A DNA stretch of 64,000 bases, taken from Planktothrix sp. PCC 11201. GTDB taxonomy: Bacteria; Cyanobacteriota; Cyanobacteriia; Cyanobacteriales; Microcoleaceae. This document shows, one piece after another, positions 17,901-26,484 of the stretch. How positions within the stretch are numbered: the stretch's first letter is position 1; every line of letters starts with the position of its first letter. Under the pieces are notes generated by a model, which was not told the DNA's origin, did no database searches, and worked only from the letters and a program-made list of their open reading frames with translations. A program made the translations under genes and the position numbers. The stretch spans positions 50,715 to 114,714 of the forward strand of contig NZ_LT797683.1 in NCBI RefSeq assembly GCF_900009135.1, written 5' to 3'.

Positions 17901-20900
17901 CTTGTTGCGAGACGTTGAGTTGGGCTATCAATTTGGTCAGCTTGCCCTGGAGGTAAGCTCCCACTTCAATGACAGGGCAGTTCAAGTGAGAACAGAGATG
18001 GTGGTTCTGGTTTTTATCCGCCATTGGGTAGAACCGGTTAAGGAAATCTTAAAGCCTCTGTTGGATGCCTATGCAGTTGCACTGGAAACCGGAGATTGGG
18101 AATATGCGGCTAATTGCGCCTACTACTACTGTGGCTACGCCTTTCTTAGTGGCTTGGAATTGACGCAACTTGACTCTGAGATGGGCAACTATACTCAAGC
18201 CATGTGTGAAATGGGGCAGACCTTCGTTGTTGAAGTCCAAGAGCGATGGCATCAGATGGTTTTGAATTTGCGGGGTCAAGGAGAAAATCCTTGTTCTTTA
18301 GTGGGTCAGGTTTTTGACGAACGGGTGGTGCTGCCTGTGCTACTGGAGCGATGTGATTGCGAAGCACTGGCTCACCTGTACTTTAGCAAAATGATGCTTT
18401 GCTTTTTATTTGGTCAAGCTTCGCAAGCCGCTGCTCATGCTGAACTTACTGAAGGGTATTTCGATGGGGGCACTGCTGTTCTAACGGTTCCCCATTTTTA
18501 TTTTTATGATTCCCTGGTTCGCCTTGCATTGGTGATGGATGCAAAGAAATTGGAGCGTCAGCGTTTGCTCCAGAAAGTGCTTCGCAATCAGAAGAAGATG
18601 AAAAAATGGGCACATCATGCTCGGGTGAATAACTTGCAAAAGTATTTATTAGTGGAAGCTGAACGGTGTCGAGTATTAGGAAAAGAGACACAGGCGATGG
18701 ATTATTATGATCGTGCCATTTCCAGTGCCAAAGAAAACAAATATATTCATGAAGCAGCGATTGCTTGTGAACTGGCTGCTAAGTTTTATCTCTCAAAAAA
18801 TAGAGAGCTTGTTGCTAAATCCTATATGCAGGAAGCCCATTACTTATATGAACTCTGGGGTGCAACCGCTAAAGTCCAACATTTAGAAACACAATACCAT
18901 CAGTTCTTTACAATTAATAAAGAAATTGCTCAAGACATCTCAACGTCTGTCTCAACAACTGGCAAGCATTCGAGTTTTTCTTTAGATATCAATACCATCA
19001 TGAAAGCTTCCGAAGCTATTTCTGAAGAAATTATTCTTGAAAAGTTACTCTCTAAATTCATGAATGTTTTAATAGAGAATGTTGGTGCTCAAAACGGTTA
19101 TTTAATTTTAAAAAATCAAGAAGAACTTTTAATAGAGGCTGAGTGTGCTTTAGATCATGAAGGAGTGGAAGTTTTACAATCTATTCCAGTTAAAAATTGT
19201 CAAAAATTAGCAGAGTTGATTGTGGGCTATGTAGCTAGAACTAAAGAAAAAGTCGTGCTAAATGATGCAACCTCTGAAGGACAATTTACAAATGATATTT
19301 ATATTCAAACCCATCAACCAAAATCGATTTTATGTGCGCCTTTGATGAACCAAGGACAACTCAGTGCAATTGTTTATTTAGAAAATCGTTTAACCGCACA
19401 AGTTTTCACTCCTGACAGGTTAGAAATTTTGCAATTATTATCAGGACAAGCCGCGATCGCTATTACCAATGCTAAACTTTACACTGAAGTTAAAGAACGG
19501 GAAAGCCAACTCACTCAATTTATTGATGCGATGCCAATTGGTGTTACTGTTCTGGATAAGAATGGGCAAGTTAATTATGCTAATCAAGCATCTTCTCAAC
19601 TAACAGGAATGAATACTATACACGAACTTAATTATCAGCAATTTGCCAAAGTTGGTCAGGTTTATCGAGCCGGAACAAAGCAATTATATCCCACAAATCA
19701 AATGCCAATTGTTCGTTCTTTAGCGGGTGAAACAGTTAAAGTTGATGATATGGAGATTCATCATCTGGATCAAATTATCTCTTTAGAAGTTTCTAGTACA
19801 CCGATTGTGGATGAAACCGGTCAAGTTAAATATGCGATCGCCACTTTTCAAGACATCACCGAACGCAAACAAGCGGAAAAACTCTTAGCAGATTATAACG
19901 CAACTTTAGAACAACAAGTTACAGAACGTACCCTAGAACTCCAACAAGAAATTGCAGAAAGAAAACGAGCAGAAGCCAGCGCAGAAGCCGCCAACCAAGC
20001 CAAAAGTATATTTTTAGCCAATATGAGTCATGAACTCCGAACTCCTCTTAATGCCATTTTAGGATTTTCTCAACTAATTAATCGTGCTTCTAATTTATCT
20101 TCAGAACAGCAAGAAAATTTAGGAATTATTACCCGAAGTGGGGAACATTTATTAACTCTCATTAATCAAGTTTTGGATTTATCAAAAATTGAGTCGGGAC
20201 GAACTACCATGAATGAAAATGATTTTAATTTTGATCAATTATTAGAAGATTTAGAGGATTTATTTTATTTTCAAGCTCAAAATAAAGGAATTCAGTTGCT
20301 CTTTGAAAAATCACCCTATCTCCCTCAATATATCCGAACAGATGAAGTAAAATTACGTCAAATTTTAATAAATTTATTAGCAAATGCCGTTAAATTCACC
20401 TCAGAAGGAGGGGTCTGTTTAAGGGTTAAATCGGAAACGGATCAGTTATTCTTTGAGATCGAAGATACGGGAATCGGGATTGCACCGGAAGAATTAGAAA
20501 CTCTATTTGAAGCGTTTGTACAAACCCAATCTGGTCGGAATTCTCAACAGGGAACGGGATTAGGATTAGCGATTTCCCGGTCTTTTATTCAGCTATTGGG
20601 CGGAGATTTAAAAGTAAAATCCTCAGTAGGAAAAGGAACTATTTTTAATTTTGAGATTAAAATTATTATTCTTGATCGGATAGATTCTCAACCTCAAATT
20701 CCCGATCAAAAAGTGATGAGTTTAGCTCCTAATCAACCTGAATATCGAATTTTAGTGGTGGATGATCGTCGGGATAACCGAACAATGTTAATTCAATTAT
20801 TATCCAGTTTAGGCTTTGAAGTTTATGAAGCCAGTAATGGCATTGAAGCGATTGAATCTTGTCAACAATATTCACCCCATTTAATTTTTATGGATATGCG

Positions 20901-21381
20901 GATGCCTGTGATGGATGGTTATGCAGCAACACAACATATTAAAAATACAATACAAGGTCAAGAAACCGTAATTATTGCGGTGACTGCGAGTAGTTTTGAT
21001 GAGGAAAGAGCAATTGTTTTATCATCCGGTTGCGATGATTTTATTAGAAAACCCTTTCGAGATATGAAAATATTTGAAATTTTACAAAAACATTTAGGAG
21101 TAGAATTTATTTATCAAGAATCAGATATTTCTCTTTTATCTAAGGTAAATTTAAAGGTTTTAACAACTCAAAGTATAGCGAATTTACCTTCTAATTTAGT
21201 AACAGATTTATTTGAATCAATTGTTAATCTGGATCAACAAAAAATGGAAGCTATCACCGCAGAAATCAAGAGTCTTAATTTAGAATTAGGAAATGCGATC
21301 GCCCATCAAATCCAGCATTTTCAATATCAACAATTACTGAATTTAATTGAAATGGTTGTGGAAGAAGGGAGTAGGAAATAG
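14986..21381 (+). CDS. Hybrid Ser/Thr kinase - AAA ATPase - GAF - PAS - histidine kinase - receiver
   Basis: The ATG at 14986 (2131 residues) is chosen over the TTG at 14968; GGAG lies at 14970-14973. Domains in order: Ser/Thr kinase (1-270: VIVKIL, HKDINPSNIVF, DFGIST, SPEQTGRMNR); AAA_16 NTPase (from LYGREAEIETLL near 299, Walker A GYSGIGKS near 326, Walker B VIFLDDLQWSD); long helical region (about 600-1300); GAF (about 1335-1498); PAS (about 1508-1625); HisKA (NMSHELRTPLN near 1680); HATPase (N box LLANAVKF, DTGIGIAPEE, GTGLGLAISRS); receiver (VVDDRRDN, MDMRMPVMDG). All catalytic landmarks are present. Such multikinases are typical of filamentous cyanobacteria. Residues 860-1220 are coded by DNA richer in G+C than the flanks. 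A kinase/regulator pair follows. Confidence 0.93.
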   Translation: MLTIPGVEVQTCIYESTNSLVYRAIRKLDNEPVIVKILKENYPTPQELARYRTEYQITQSLDLTGVIKVYDLQPYQNTLVMFLEDFGGESLKICLKKRQFTLEEFLKIAIATTENLGFLHAANIIHKDINPSNIVFNPTTGQVKIIDFGISTKLTRENPTLKNPNVLEGTLPYMSPEQTGRMNRSLDYRTDFYSLGITFYELLTHQLPFDSTDALELVHFHMAKKPLSPSQINPEISQVLSDIVMKLMAKNAEERYQSGLGIKADLEICLNQLINTKTISIFPLACQDISDQFKIPQKLYGREAEIETLLTAFERVYEQSEFFLIAGYSGIGKSAIIQELYKPITQKRGYFISGKFDQYQRNIPYSAIVNAFQELVKQLLAETEAQLQEWRQKILTALGINGQIIIDVIPEVELIIGKQPPVSDMGATEFQNRFNIVFKNFIRVFTQPDHPLVIFLDDLQWSDGASLKLMQLLMSQASAGLFLIGAYRDNEVSAVHPLIATLDEIAKNGTIFKQLFLSPLNLPTVIQLISETLNCEAKQATPLAQLLQIKTGGNPFFMNEFLKSLYTEQLLDFNYKTLSWQWNLEKIQKRGFTDNVVELMINKIQKLPKNTQKTLKIAACIGNQFEVNLLNLINQNPLKETVNALRPAVAEGLVIPINNMEDIELAIAFCGAEPIATQEFTNRLLSTPPFQSLEYKFAHDRIQQAAYCLIPEPDKPIIHQQLGRLLLQTTTLDQQEEKIFDVVNQLNFSLPLISSQSEKDELAQLNLKAGQKAKLSAAYQPALNYLQTGIELLAPNSWQHQYSLTLSLYEEAAEVAYVNTDMALLEQYIQEVLSNTKTVLDQVKVYQLKINTYIFQGEFTKAINTGLGVLKLLKVRLPKKPSQRDVWWGLLRTKLAIGLRPISRFVDLPLTSDPYPKAVMRLLYAISTAAYITTPRLLLLIIFHYLSLSLKWGNLPESAFCAYGSYGGMLCGLLRDVELGYQFGQLALEVSSHFNDRAVQVRTEMVVLVFIRHWVEPVKEILKPLLDAYAVALETGDWEYAANCAYYYCGYAFLSGLELTQLDSEMGNYTQAMCEMGQTFVVEVQERWHQMVLNLRGQGENPCSLVGQVFDERVVLPVLLERCDCEALAHLYFSKMMLCFLFGQASQAAAHAELTEGYFDGGTAVLTVPHFYFYDSLVRLALVMDAKKLERQRLLQKVLRNQKKMKKWAHHARVNNLQKYLLVEAERCRVLGKETQAMDYYDRAISSAKENKYIHEAAIACELAAKFYLSKNRELVAKSYMQEAHYLYELWGATAKVQHLETQYHQFFTINKEIAQDISTSVSTTGKHSSFSLDINTIMKASEAISEEIILEKLLSKFMNVLIENVGAQNGYLILKNQEELLIEAECALDHEGVEVLQSIPVKNCQKLAELIVGYVARTKEKVVLNDATSEGQFTNDIYIQTHQPKSILCAPLMNQGQLSAIVYLENRLTAQVFTPDRLEILQLLSGQAAIAITNAKLYTEVKERESQLTQFIDAMPIGVTVLDKNGQVNYANQASSQLTGMNTIHELNYQQFAKVGQVYRAGTKQLYPTNQMPIVRSLAGETVKVDDMEIHHLDQIISLEVSSTPIVDETGQVKYAIATFQDITERKQAEKLLADYNATLEQQVTERTLELQQEIAERKRAEASAEAANQAKSIFLANMSHELRTPLNAILGFSQLINRASNLSSEQQENLGIITRSGEHLLTLINQVLDLSKIESGRTTMNENDFNFDQLLEDLEDLFYFQAQNKGIQLLFEKSPYLPQYIRTDEVKLRQILINLLANAVKFTSEGGVCLRVKSETDQLFFEIEDTGIGIAPEELETLFEAFVQTQSGRNSQQGTGLGLAISRSFIQLLGGDLKVKSSVGKGTIFNFEIKIIILDRIDSQPQIPDQKVMSLAPNQPEYRILVVDDRRDNRTMLIQLLSSLGFEVYEASNGIEAIESCQQYSPHLIFMDMRMPVMDGYAATQHIKNTIQGQETVIIAVTASSFDEERAIVLSSGCDDFIRKPFRDMKIFEILQKHLGVEFIYQESDISLLSKVNLKVLTTQSIANLPSNLVTDLFESIVNLDQQKMEAITAEIKSLNLELGNAIAHQIQHFQYQQLLNLIEMVVEEGSRK
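16981..17014. repeat. HIP1-derived short repeat inserted in frame in the kinase gene
   Basis: The stretch starts with GCGATCGCC, contains CTGCGGAGCGGAGCCC and ends with ATCGC, so its ends are complementary. It codes AIAFCGAEPIA between two otherwise smooth helical segments. It looks like an in-frame insertion of the HIP1-type repeats that are common between cyanobacterial genes. Confidence 0.4.
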
Positions 21382-21418
21382 TTAATAAGTAATGGGTTTT
21401 GGACTAATAACGAGTCGC

Positions 21419-21472
21419 GGGCGGGTTCTTTGAGATAGGAGTGAATCACCGCGCATCTCGACGAACCCGCCC
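21419..21472. repeat. Intergenic inverted repeat (GGGCGGGTTC / GAACCCGCCC)
   Basis: The two 10-bp arms at 21419-21428 and 21463-21472 are exactly complementary, and inner bases GAGAT/ATCTC can extend the pairing. It is the main feature of the 298-bp gap 21382-21679 between the two kinase genes. The remainder of that gap is AT-rich, with no gene that I can see. A related GCGGGTTT/AACCTGC element lies at 36086-36146. Confidence 0.7.
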
Positions 21473-21679
21473 CTACAACTGATACCAGCTTGCTAGATTA
21501 AAAAAATGCTTAAAAAACCGCAAAAGTCTATAATTTAAGCTATAAATAGTCTAATATCCGACTCCCATCTTCCTAGGTTGAATTTCCCTATTGATGCTTG
21601 CTAAATTAAATTCATGCAGGTTTCAACGCGCATCTCTGTGTCTGCTGAACCCGATTAATGGCCTTTTCATCAAAAAAAA

Positions 21680-23122
21680 ATGAATATTTCTGTTAATTCT
21701 TCTGCCTTGGGGCAGATTTTAATTGTTGATGATGTACCAGAAAACTTAAATCTTTTAAGCGGAATGTTGTCGAGTCGAGGATATAAAGTTAATCTCGCTC
21801 CTAGCGGAAAATTAGCTCTAAAATTTTTAGAATCTAACCGACCGGATTTAATTTTACTAGACATTATGATGCCTGAATTAGATGGTTATCAAGTCTGTAG
21901 TCAAATTAAATCTTGTGAACAAAAACAAGATATTCCTATTATATTTTTAAGTGCTTTACAAGAAGTTTTTGATAAAGTTAAAGCCTTTTCTTTGGGGGCA
22001 ACTGATTATATTACTAAACCTTTTGAATATCAAGAGGTTTTAGTCAGAGTTGAAAATCAATTACGTCTGAGAAGACTCTCAAAACAGCTATTACAACAAA
22101 ACCAACAACTGGCTGAAGAAATTGCCGAACGCCAGCGAGTAGAACAACAGATTAAGCAACAAAAGGAAGTTTTACAAACGATCTTTGATCAAATTCCAGT
22201 AATGTTAGTTTTGTTGGATGATCACAACCAAATTCAATTCGCTAATCAAACTTTAAAAAATACATTGGGTTGGACAATAAAAGATTTCAAAAATCGAGAT
22301 TTTCTTACCCAATTATATCCTAATTATGAAGATAGTCAAGTTTTTTTAAACCATCTTCAGAACGCAACATCAGAATGGCGAGAATTTCAGCTTAAAATAA
22401 AAGCGGAAGAATCCTTAGAAACGGCTTGGGCATTTATTCCTTTAAATCAAGGGGAACGCATTGGGATTGGTCAAGATATTCGGATTCATAAACAAGCTCA
22501 AGACGCTTGTATTTTAGAAGAAAGAAACCGGATGGCACGAGAAATTCATGATGGTTTAGCCCAGGCTTTCACGGGAATTATTATTCACTCAGGAGCCGCA
22601 TTAAGAGTGATACCAGAAACACTTGAAGCGACGATTAATCATATTCAAACGGTACGGACTTTAGCTCAATCAGGACTGGCTGAAGCCAGACGTTCCGTGG
22701 CAGCATTACGTCCCAAATTATTAGAAGAAGGTGATTTATGCAACGCATTAAATTGTTTAATCAATCAGATGAAAACCTATACTGAGGCAACTCTTTTATT
22801 AGATGTGGTTGGAACTCCTTATTTTTTAATTTCTGAAGTCGAAAATCATCTTTTGAGAATCGGACAAGAAGCCTTGACAAATGCGATTAAATATAGCCAT
22901 GCTAGTCTGATTACCCTGGAATTAATCTATGAACCAACGCAATTAATTTTGCGAATTCAAGATAATGGACAGGGATTTGATCCTCTTGCCGTTAAAAATG
23001 GTTTCGGTTTTTTGGGAATGTCAGAACGTGCGGAGCGCATCGGAGCAAGACTTACCATTCAAAGCCAATTAAAGCAAGGAACATCAGTGATTGTATTAGT
23101 TCGTCGTCCTGATAAAAACTAA
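21680..23122 (+). CDS. Receiver - PAS - histidine kinase (HisKA_3/NarX type)
   Basis: This 480-residue protein begins with a receiver domain (ILIVDDVPENLN; LILLDIMMPELDG with the phospho-acceptor Asp near residue 61; TDYITKPF). A short coiled coil (QQNQQLAEEIAERQRVEQQ) and a PAS domain (about 170-270) follow. The kinase core is the HisKA_3 type: LEERNRMAREIHDGLAQAF with its His near 291, and an ATPase domain (IGQEALTNAIKYSHAS, DNGQGFDP, GFGFLGMSERAERIGARL). This type partners NarL/FixJ regulators, and exactly such a gene follows 64 bp downstream. The N-terminal receiver suggests it takes input from another kinase, perhaps the hybrid kinase upstream. Confidence 0.92.
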   Translation: MNISVNSSALGQILIVDDVPENLNLLSGMLSSRGYKVNLAPSGKLALKFLESNRPDLILLDIMMPELDGYQVCSQIKSCEQKQDIPIIFLSALQEVFDKVKAFSLGATDYITKPFEYQEVLVRVENQLRLRRLSKQLLQQNQQLAEEIAERQRVEQQIKQQKEVLQTIFDQIPVMLVLLDDHNQIQFANQTLKNTLGWTIKDFKNRDFLTQLYPNYEDSQVFLNHLQNATSEWREFQLKIKAEESLETAWAFIPLNQGERIGIGQDIRIHKQAQDACILEERNRMAREIHDGLAQAFTGIIIHSGAALRVIPETLEATINHIQTVRTLAQSGLAEARRSVAALRPKLLEEGDLCNALNCLINQMKTYTEATLLLDVVGTPYFLISEVENHLLRIGQEALTNAIKYSHASLITLELIYEPTQLILRIQDNGQGFDPLAVKNGFGFLGMSERAERIGARLTIQSQLKQGTSVIVLVRRPDKN

Positions 23123-23186
23123 AAATTAATAGGAAATTTGTCATCTAATAGCAACTGCAATCTTTGAATTTTAAGGGTGTATAAAA

Positions 23187-23831
23187 ATGACTAATCAACT
23201 GAATAAAATTAGAGTTTTAATTGTTGATGATCACTCGATTGTTAGACAGGGTTTAGTCAGTTTATTAAATAGAGAAGAAGATTTAACTGTTGTGGCTGAA
23301 GCCGGGAATGGACAGGAAGCAATTGAATTGTTTAGAAAATATCAACCGGATATCACGTTAATGGATTTGAGAATGCCGGACATGGATGGAACTTCTGCTA
23401 TTAAAGTGATTGTAAATGAGTTTAAGAATGCTCAAATTATTGTGTTAACTACCTATGATGGTGATGAGGAAATTTATCGAGGATTACGGTTAGGGGCTAA
23501 GGGTTATTTGCTAAAAGATACTGACCCTAATGAATTATTAATCGCCATTCGGACAGTGGCTAAAGGTCAAACTTATATTCCATCTTTGGTAGGAGCAAAA
23601 TTAGCTGAACGGATGAGTAGTCCTCAATTAAGTGACCGTGAATTAGATGTCATTCGTTTAATTGTTGCAGGAAAAAGTAATCCAGAAATTAGTTTAATTT
23701 TGCATATTACTGAAAGTACCGTTAAATTTCATGTTAATAATATTTTTGGCAAATTGAACGTTAATGATCGAACGCAAGCTGCATTGGTCGCCCTAAAACG
23801 AGGAATTGCCAGTACCTGGCGGAATCCCTAG
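23187..23831 (+). CDS. NarL/FixJ-family response regulator
   Basis: This 214-residue protein has an N-terminal receiver (RVLIVDDHSIVRQGL; acceptor Asp in ITLMDLRMPDMDG near residue 59; VLTTYDGDEEIYRG; GAKGYLLKDTD) and a C-terminal LuxR-type helix-turn-helix (LSDRELDVIRLIVAGKSNPE, then ITESTVKFHVNNIFGKL). It would bind DNA after phosphorylation by the HisKA_3 kinase just upstream, with which it probably forms an operon. Its targets cannot be read from the sequence. Confidence 0.93.
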   Translation: MTNQLNKIRVLIVDDHSIVRQGLVSLLNREEDLTVVAEAGNGQEAIELFRKYQPDITLMDLRMPDMDGTSAIKVIVNEFKNAQIIVLTTYDGDEEIYRGLRLGAKGYLLKDTDPNELLIAIRTVAKGQTYIPSLVGAKLAERMSSPQLSDRELDVIRLIVAGKSNPEISLILHITESTVKFHVNNIFGKLNVNDRTQAALVALKRGIASTWRNP

Positions 23832-23884
23832 AAAAAACCTATTTTTTTAATGCTGTTCACACTCTGTAGTCTATCATATTAATC

Positions 23885-24751
23885 ATGAATAAACTCTTAA
23901 TTACAGGGGCTAGTGGTTTTTTAGGATGGCATCTTTGCCGAATTGCTCAAACTCAATGGCAAGTATATGGCTTAACTCATTCTAAAACTATTAATATCCC
24001 TAATATTTGTCTTTTGAAGACAAATTTAACCGATATTCAAGCACTCAAAAATCTGTTTCGAGAAATTAAACCTGATGCCGTTATTCATGCGGCGGCTCAA
24101 TCTCAACCTAACTTTTGTCAACATTATCCTGAGATATCCTATCAAATTAATGTTATTGGTTCTTTAGAAATTGCTAACCTTTGTGCTGAGTTCAATATTC
24201 CCTGTGTTTTTACTTCAACAGACTTAGTATTTAATGGTTTAAATCCACCCTATAGCGAAACCGATTCCGTATCCCCGATTAGTTATTATGGAGAACAGAA
24301 AGTATTAGCTGAACAGGGAATATTAGAACGCTATCCTCGAACAGCTATTTGCAGAATGCCCTTAATGTTTGGGGATGCTCCTAACCATGCCAGCAGTTTT
24401 ATTCAGCCTTTTATTCAAACTTTAAAAGCCGGAAAAGAGTTAAATTTATTTGCCGATGAATTTAGAACTCCTGTAGGGGGAAATACTGCCGCTAAGGGAT
24501 TATTATTAGCCTTAGAAACTACATCAGGAATTTTGCATTTAGGCGGGAAAGAACGGATTTCCCGCTATGAATTTGGCTTACTCATGGCTGATGTTTTAGA
24601 GCTTCCAAAGCATTTAATTAAACCCTGTTCTCAAGCGGATATTAAAATGTTCGCGCCTCGTCCTCCCGATGTTTCTTTAGATAGTTATAAAGCCTTTAAT
24701 TTAGGATATCAGCCTCCATTAATTCGGGAGGAATTAAGTAGATTAATATAA
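23885..24751 (+). CDS. RmlD-like NAD(P)-dependent sugar reductase (SDR family)
   Basis: This 288-residue protein has the extended SDR fold. The cofactor motif GASGFLGWHLCR is at the N-terminus, AAAQSQPNFCQHYP and TSTDLVFNG are the middle strands, and YYGEQKVLAEQ supplies the Tyr and Lys of the active site near residue 138. It resembles RmlD (dTDP-4-dehydrorhamnose reductase) more than epimerases. Its substrate is not certain. It starts 53 bp after the response regulator on the same strand and may be read through from it, but no functional link is evident. Confidence 0.8.
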   Translation: MNKLLITGASGFLGWHLCRIAQTQWQVYGLTHSKTINIPNICLLKTNLTDIQALKNLFREIKPDAVIHAAAQSQPNFCQHYPEISYQINVIGSLEIANLCAEFNIPCVFTSTDLVFNGLNPPYSETDSVSPISYYGEQKVLAEQGILERYPRTAICRMPLMFGDAPNHASSFIQPFIQTLKAGKELNLFADEFRTPVGGNTAAKGLLLALETTSGILHLGGKERISRYEFGLLMADVLELPKHLIKPCSQADIKMFAPRPPDVSLDSYKAFNLGYQPPLIREELSRLI

Positions 24752-24889
24752 ATAAAAAAAATATTGATAACTTCCTGGAATTAAATTCAAAAAATCTTGA
24801 ATAATTAAAGTGGGAAGTGACCCCCTTGCAACCGATAAATCAAGGTTGTCCCTTCCTGCGACAAAAGAGGGTTAATATTAATAACTGAA

Positions 24890-25234
24890 TTAACGACCTC
24901 TGGGTAAAGTAAACCCTTCCGCCGCCGCCCGATATTCCTCCACATCTTCATTAAAATCAATCGGTAAAACAGCGACCACATTTTCATGGGGACGGGGAAT
25001 AATCACCCAGGTTTCTAAGGCGGCACCATAGGCTTTATCGACGGCTGCAATTCCGGCATCCATGGCGGTTTTCACTTCGGAAACATCGCCCCGAATCATA
25101 ATCGTAAACCGCGCACTTCCTGCCCGAATATAGCCCACCAAGGTCACCCGACCCGCTTTAACCATGGCATCGGCGGCGGCTAAAACCCCAGGAAATCCTT
25201 TCGTTTCTAACGCTCCAACTGCTTGTTCTGCCAT
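24890..25234 (-). CDS. ccmK: Carboxysome shell hexamer protein CcmK (CcmK4-like)
   Basis: This 114-residue single-BMC-domain protein starts after AGGAG. It has the shell pattern VGALETKGFPGVLAAADAM, VTLVGYIRAGSARFTI, GDVSEVKTAMDAG and VIIPRPHENVVAVLPIDF. The WVIIPRPHENV form and the short C-terminal tail resemble CcmK4. Hexamers of this type tile the facets of the carboxysome. It lies 71 bp downstream of a second ccmK gene, and no other ccm or rbc genes are present, so this is the separate satellite locus known from other beta-cyanobacteria. Confidence 0.93.
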   Translation of the reverse strand: MAEQAVGALETKGFPGVLAAADAMVKAGRVTLVGYIRAGSARFTIMIRGDVSEVKTAMDAGIAAVDKAYGAALETWVIIPRPHENVVAVLPIDFNEDVEEYRAAAEGFTLPRGR

Positions 25235-25305
25235 TGAATTTCTCCTAAATTAACTAGACTTTAAAAGTGTGGAAATTGAATATTTTTCGCAAAATAGAAA
25301 TTATC

Positions 25306-25614
25306 TTAAGTGCGAAAACGTTCACTCAGTTCTGTGTAGCCAATAGACATAACATCCACAATGTTCTCAGGGGGGTTGGGAACAACGTAGTAAGTGATCA
25401 CCGAACAGCCAAACGTCTTTTCTGCCGCTTCAACACCAGCTTGTACAGCAGGAACCACCTCCGATGTTGGGCCACGAACTGCCACTATAAATTCACCCCG
25501 TTCTGCTAAATCATAGTAAACCAGGGTAACTCGCGCAGCCTTGACCATCGCATCTGCTGCGGCTAAAACCCCTGGAAAACCCAGGGTTTGTATGACACCC
25601 ACTGCCTCTGGCAT
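25306..25614 (-). CDS. ccmK: Carboxysome shell protein CcmK (CcmK3-like)
   Basis: This 102-residue BMC protein starts after AGGAG. It reads VGVIQTLGFPGVLAAADAM, VTLVYYDLAERGEFIVAVRG, then YYVVPNPPENIVDVMSIGY. The LVYYDLAERG loop and PNPPEN turn fit CcmK3, which in other cyanobacteria is found with CcmK4 and forms mixed hexamers with it. As first gene of the pair it probably sets expression of both. The gene is short, conserved and uninterrupted. Confidence 0.92.
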   Translation of the reverse strand: MPEAVGVIQTLGFPGVLAAADAMVKAARVTLVYYDLAERGEFIVAVRGPTSEVVPAVQAGVEAAEKTFGCSVITYYVVPNPPENIVDVMSIGYTELSERFRT

Positions 25615-25751
25615 TGAAGTCTCCTAGTAAAAACGGAACCGATCAAGATCATTGTACGACTCAATGGCACGTCAAGATAGGTTTACTGTTGTTAGCTATC
25701 CGGGGGCTGTTGAGCATAAAATGGATATTATGAAGTAATGATCAATTGAAT

Positions 25752-26330
25752 ATGACTCAAGCTCAAGTAAGATTTCAAAATTTTGAAGACTACTTATCTT
25801 TTGATGATGGTACAGAAAACTTGTATGAACTATTCAATGGAGAATTAATTCAAGTACCTCCCGAGTCAGGAAAAAATGTTGCAATTGCTGGATTTTTGTT
25901 TGTACAATTTGCCTTGCTAATCGGTCATTTAAGAGTCAGAGGACAGGGTTTAGAACTAGAGGTCAGGGGAGAACCTAAAAATCGCTATCCAGACCTAACA
26001 ATTATTCGAGAGGAACATATCGAACAATTAGAAAAGCGCAATACATTACGTTTTTTTATGGCTCCTCCTTTAGTTGTTATGGAAGTAGTTAGTCCTGGGG
26101 AATTACAAAGAGATAGAGATTATATTGCTAAAAGAATGCAATACCAAGATCGAGGAATTCCTGAATATTGGATTATTGACCCACAATTACAAACCTTATT
26201 AGTATTAAAATTGGTCAATGATTTTTATACGGAAATTGGCACATTTCAAGGAAGCGATCGCATTTTTTCCTCACAATTCACCAATATAAACCTAACCGCC
26301 GATCAAATCTTTATTGCCAGTTATCAATAA
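25752..26330 (+). CDS. Uma2-family (DUF820) endonuclease-fold protein
   Basis: The ATG at 25752 is preferred over the TTG at 25746. The 192-residue product has the Uma2 pattern: ENLYELFNGELIQVPPESG at the start, YPDLTIIREEHI with the PD motif, and PPLVVMEVVSPGELQRDRDY then YQDRGIPEYWIIDPQ with the ExK-like acidic and basic residues. Uma2 proteins form a very large, poorly understood cyanobacterial family with a PD-(D/E)xK nuclease fold. It is single, without an evident partner. Confidence 0.85.
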   Translation: MTQAQVRFQNFEDYLSFDDGTENLYELFNGELIQVPPESGKNVAIAGFLFVQFALLIGHLRVRGQGLELEVRGEPKNRYPDLTIIREEHIEQLEKRNTLRFFMAPPLVVMEVVSPGELQRDRDYIAKRMQYQDRGIPEYWIIDPQLQTLLVLKLVNDFYTEIGTFQGSDRIFSSQFTNINLTADQIFIASYQ

Positions 26331-26372
26331 AAAAATAGACGGTAATATTAACAACTATCCATAACTCTTTAA

Positions 26373-26444
26373 TATAGCAACCACTAAGGCAGTTAGGACA
26401 CCAGATGGATGTACCTGTCTTTTCCTCCGGTGTTCCCTGCTATA
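26373..26444. repeat. Intergenic nested inverted repeat
   Basis: TATAGCA (26373-26379) pairs with TGCTATA (26438-26444), and GGACACC (26396-26402) pairs with GGTGTTCC (26429-26436) apart from one unpaired base. It lies between the convergent Uma2 and mtnA genes and could terminate either. Just beyond it (26458-26482) is the TTTGTGTCTTCGTGCCTTTG string often seen between cyanobacterial genes. Confidence 0.5.
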
Positions 26445-26484
26445 CCCCCTTCATTCCTTTGTGTCTTCGTGCCTTTGTGGTTGA

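Noticed and set aside
24805..24987. Minus-strand frame of 60 codons after ccmK
   Set aside because: It mostly overlaps the ccmK 3' end in another frame and has unlikely composition.
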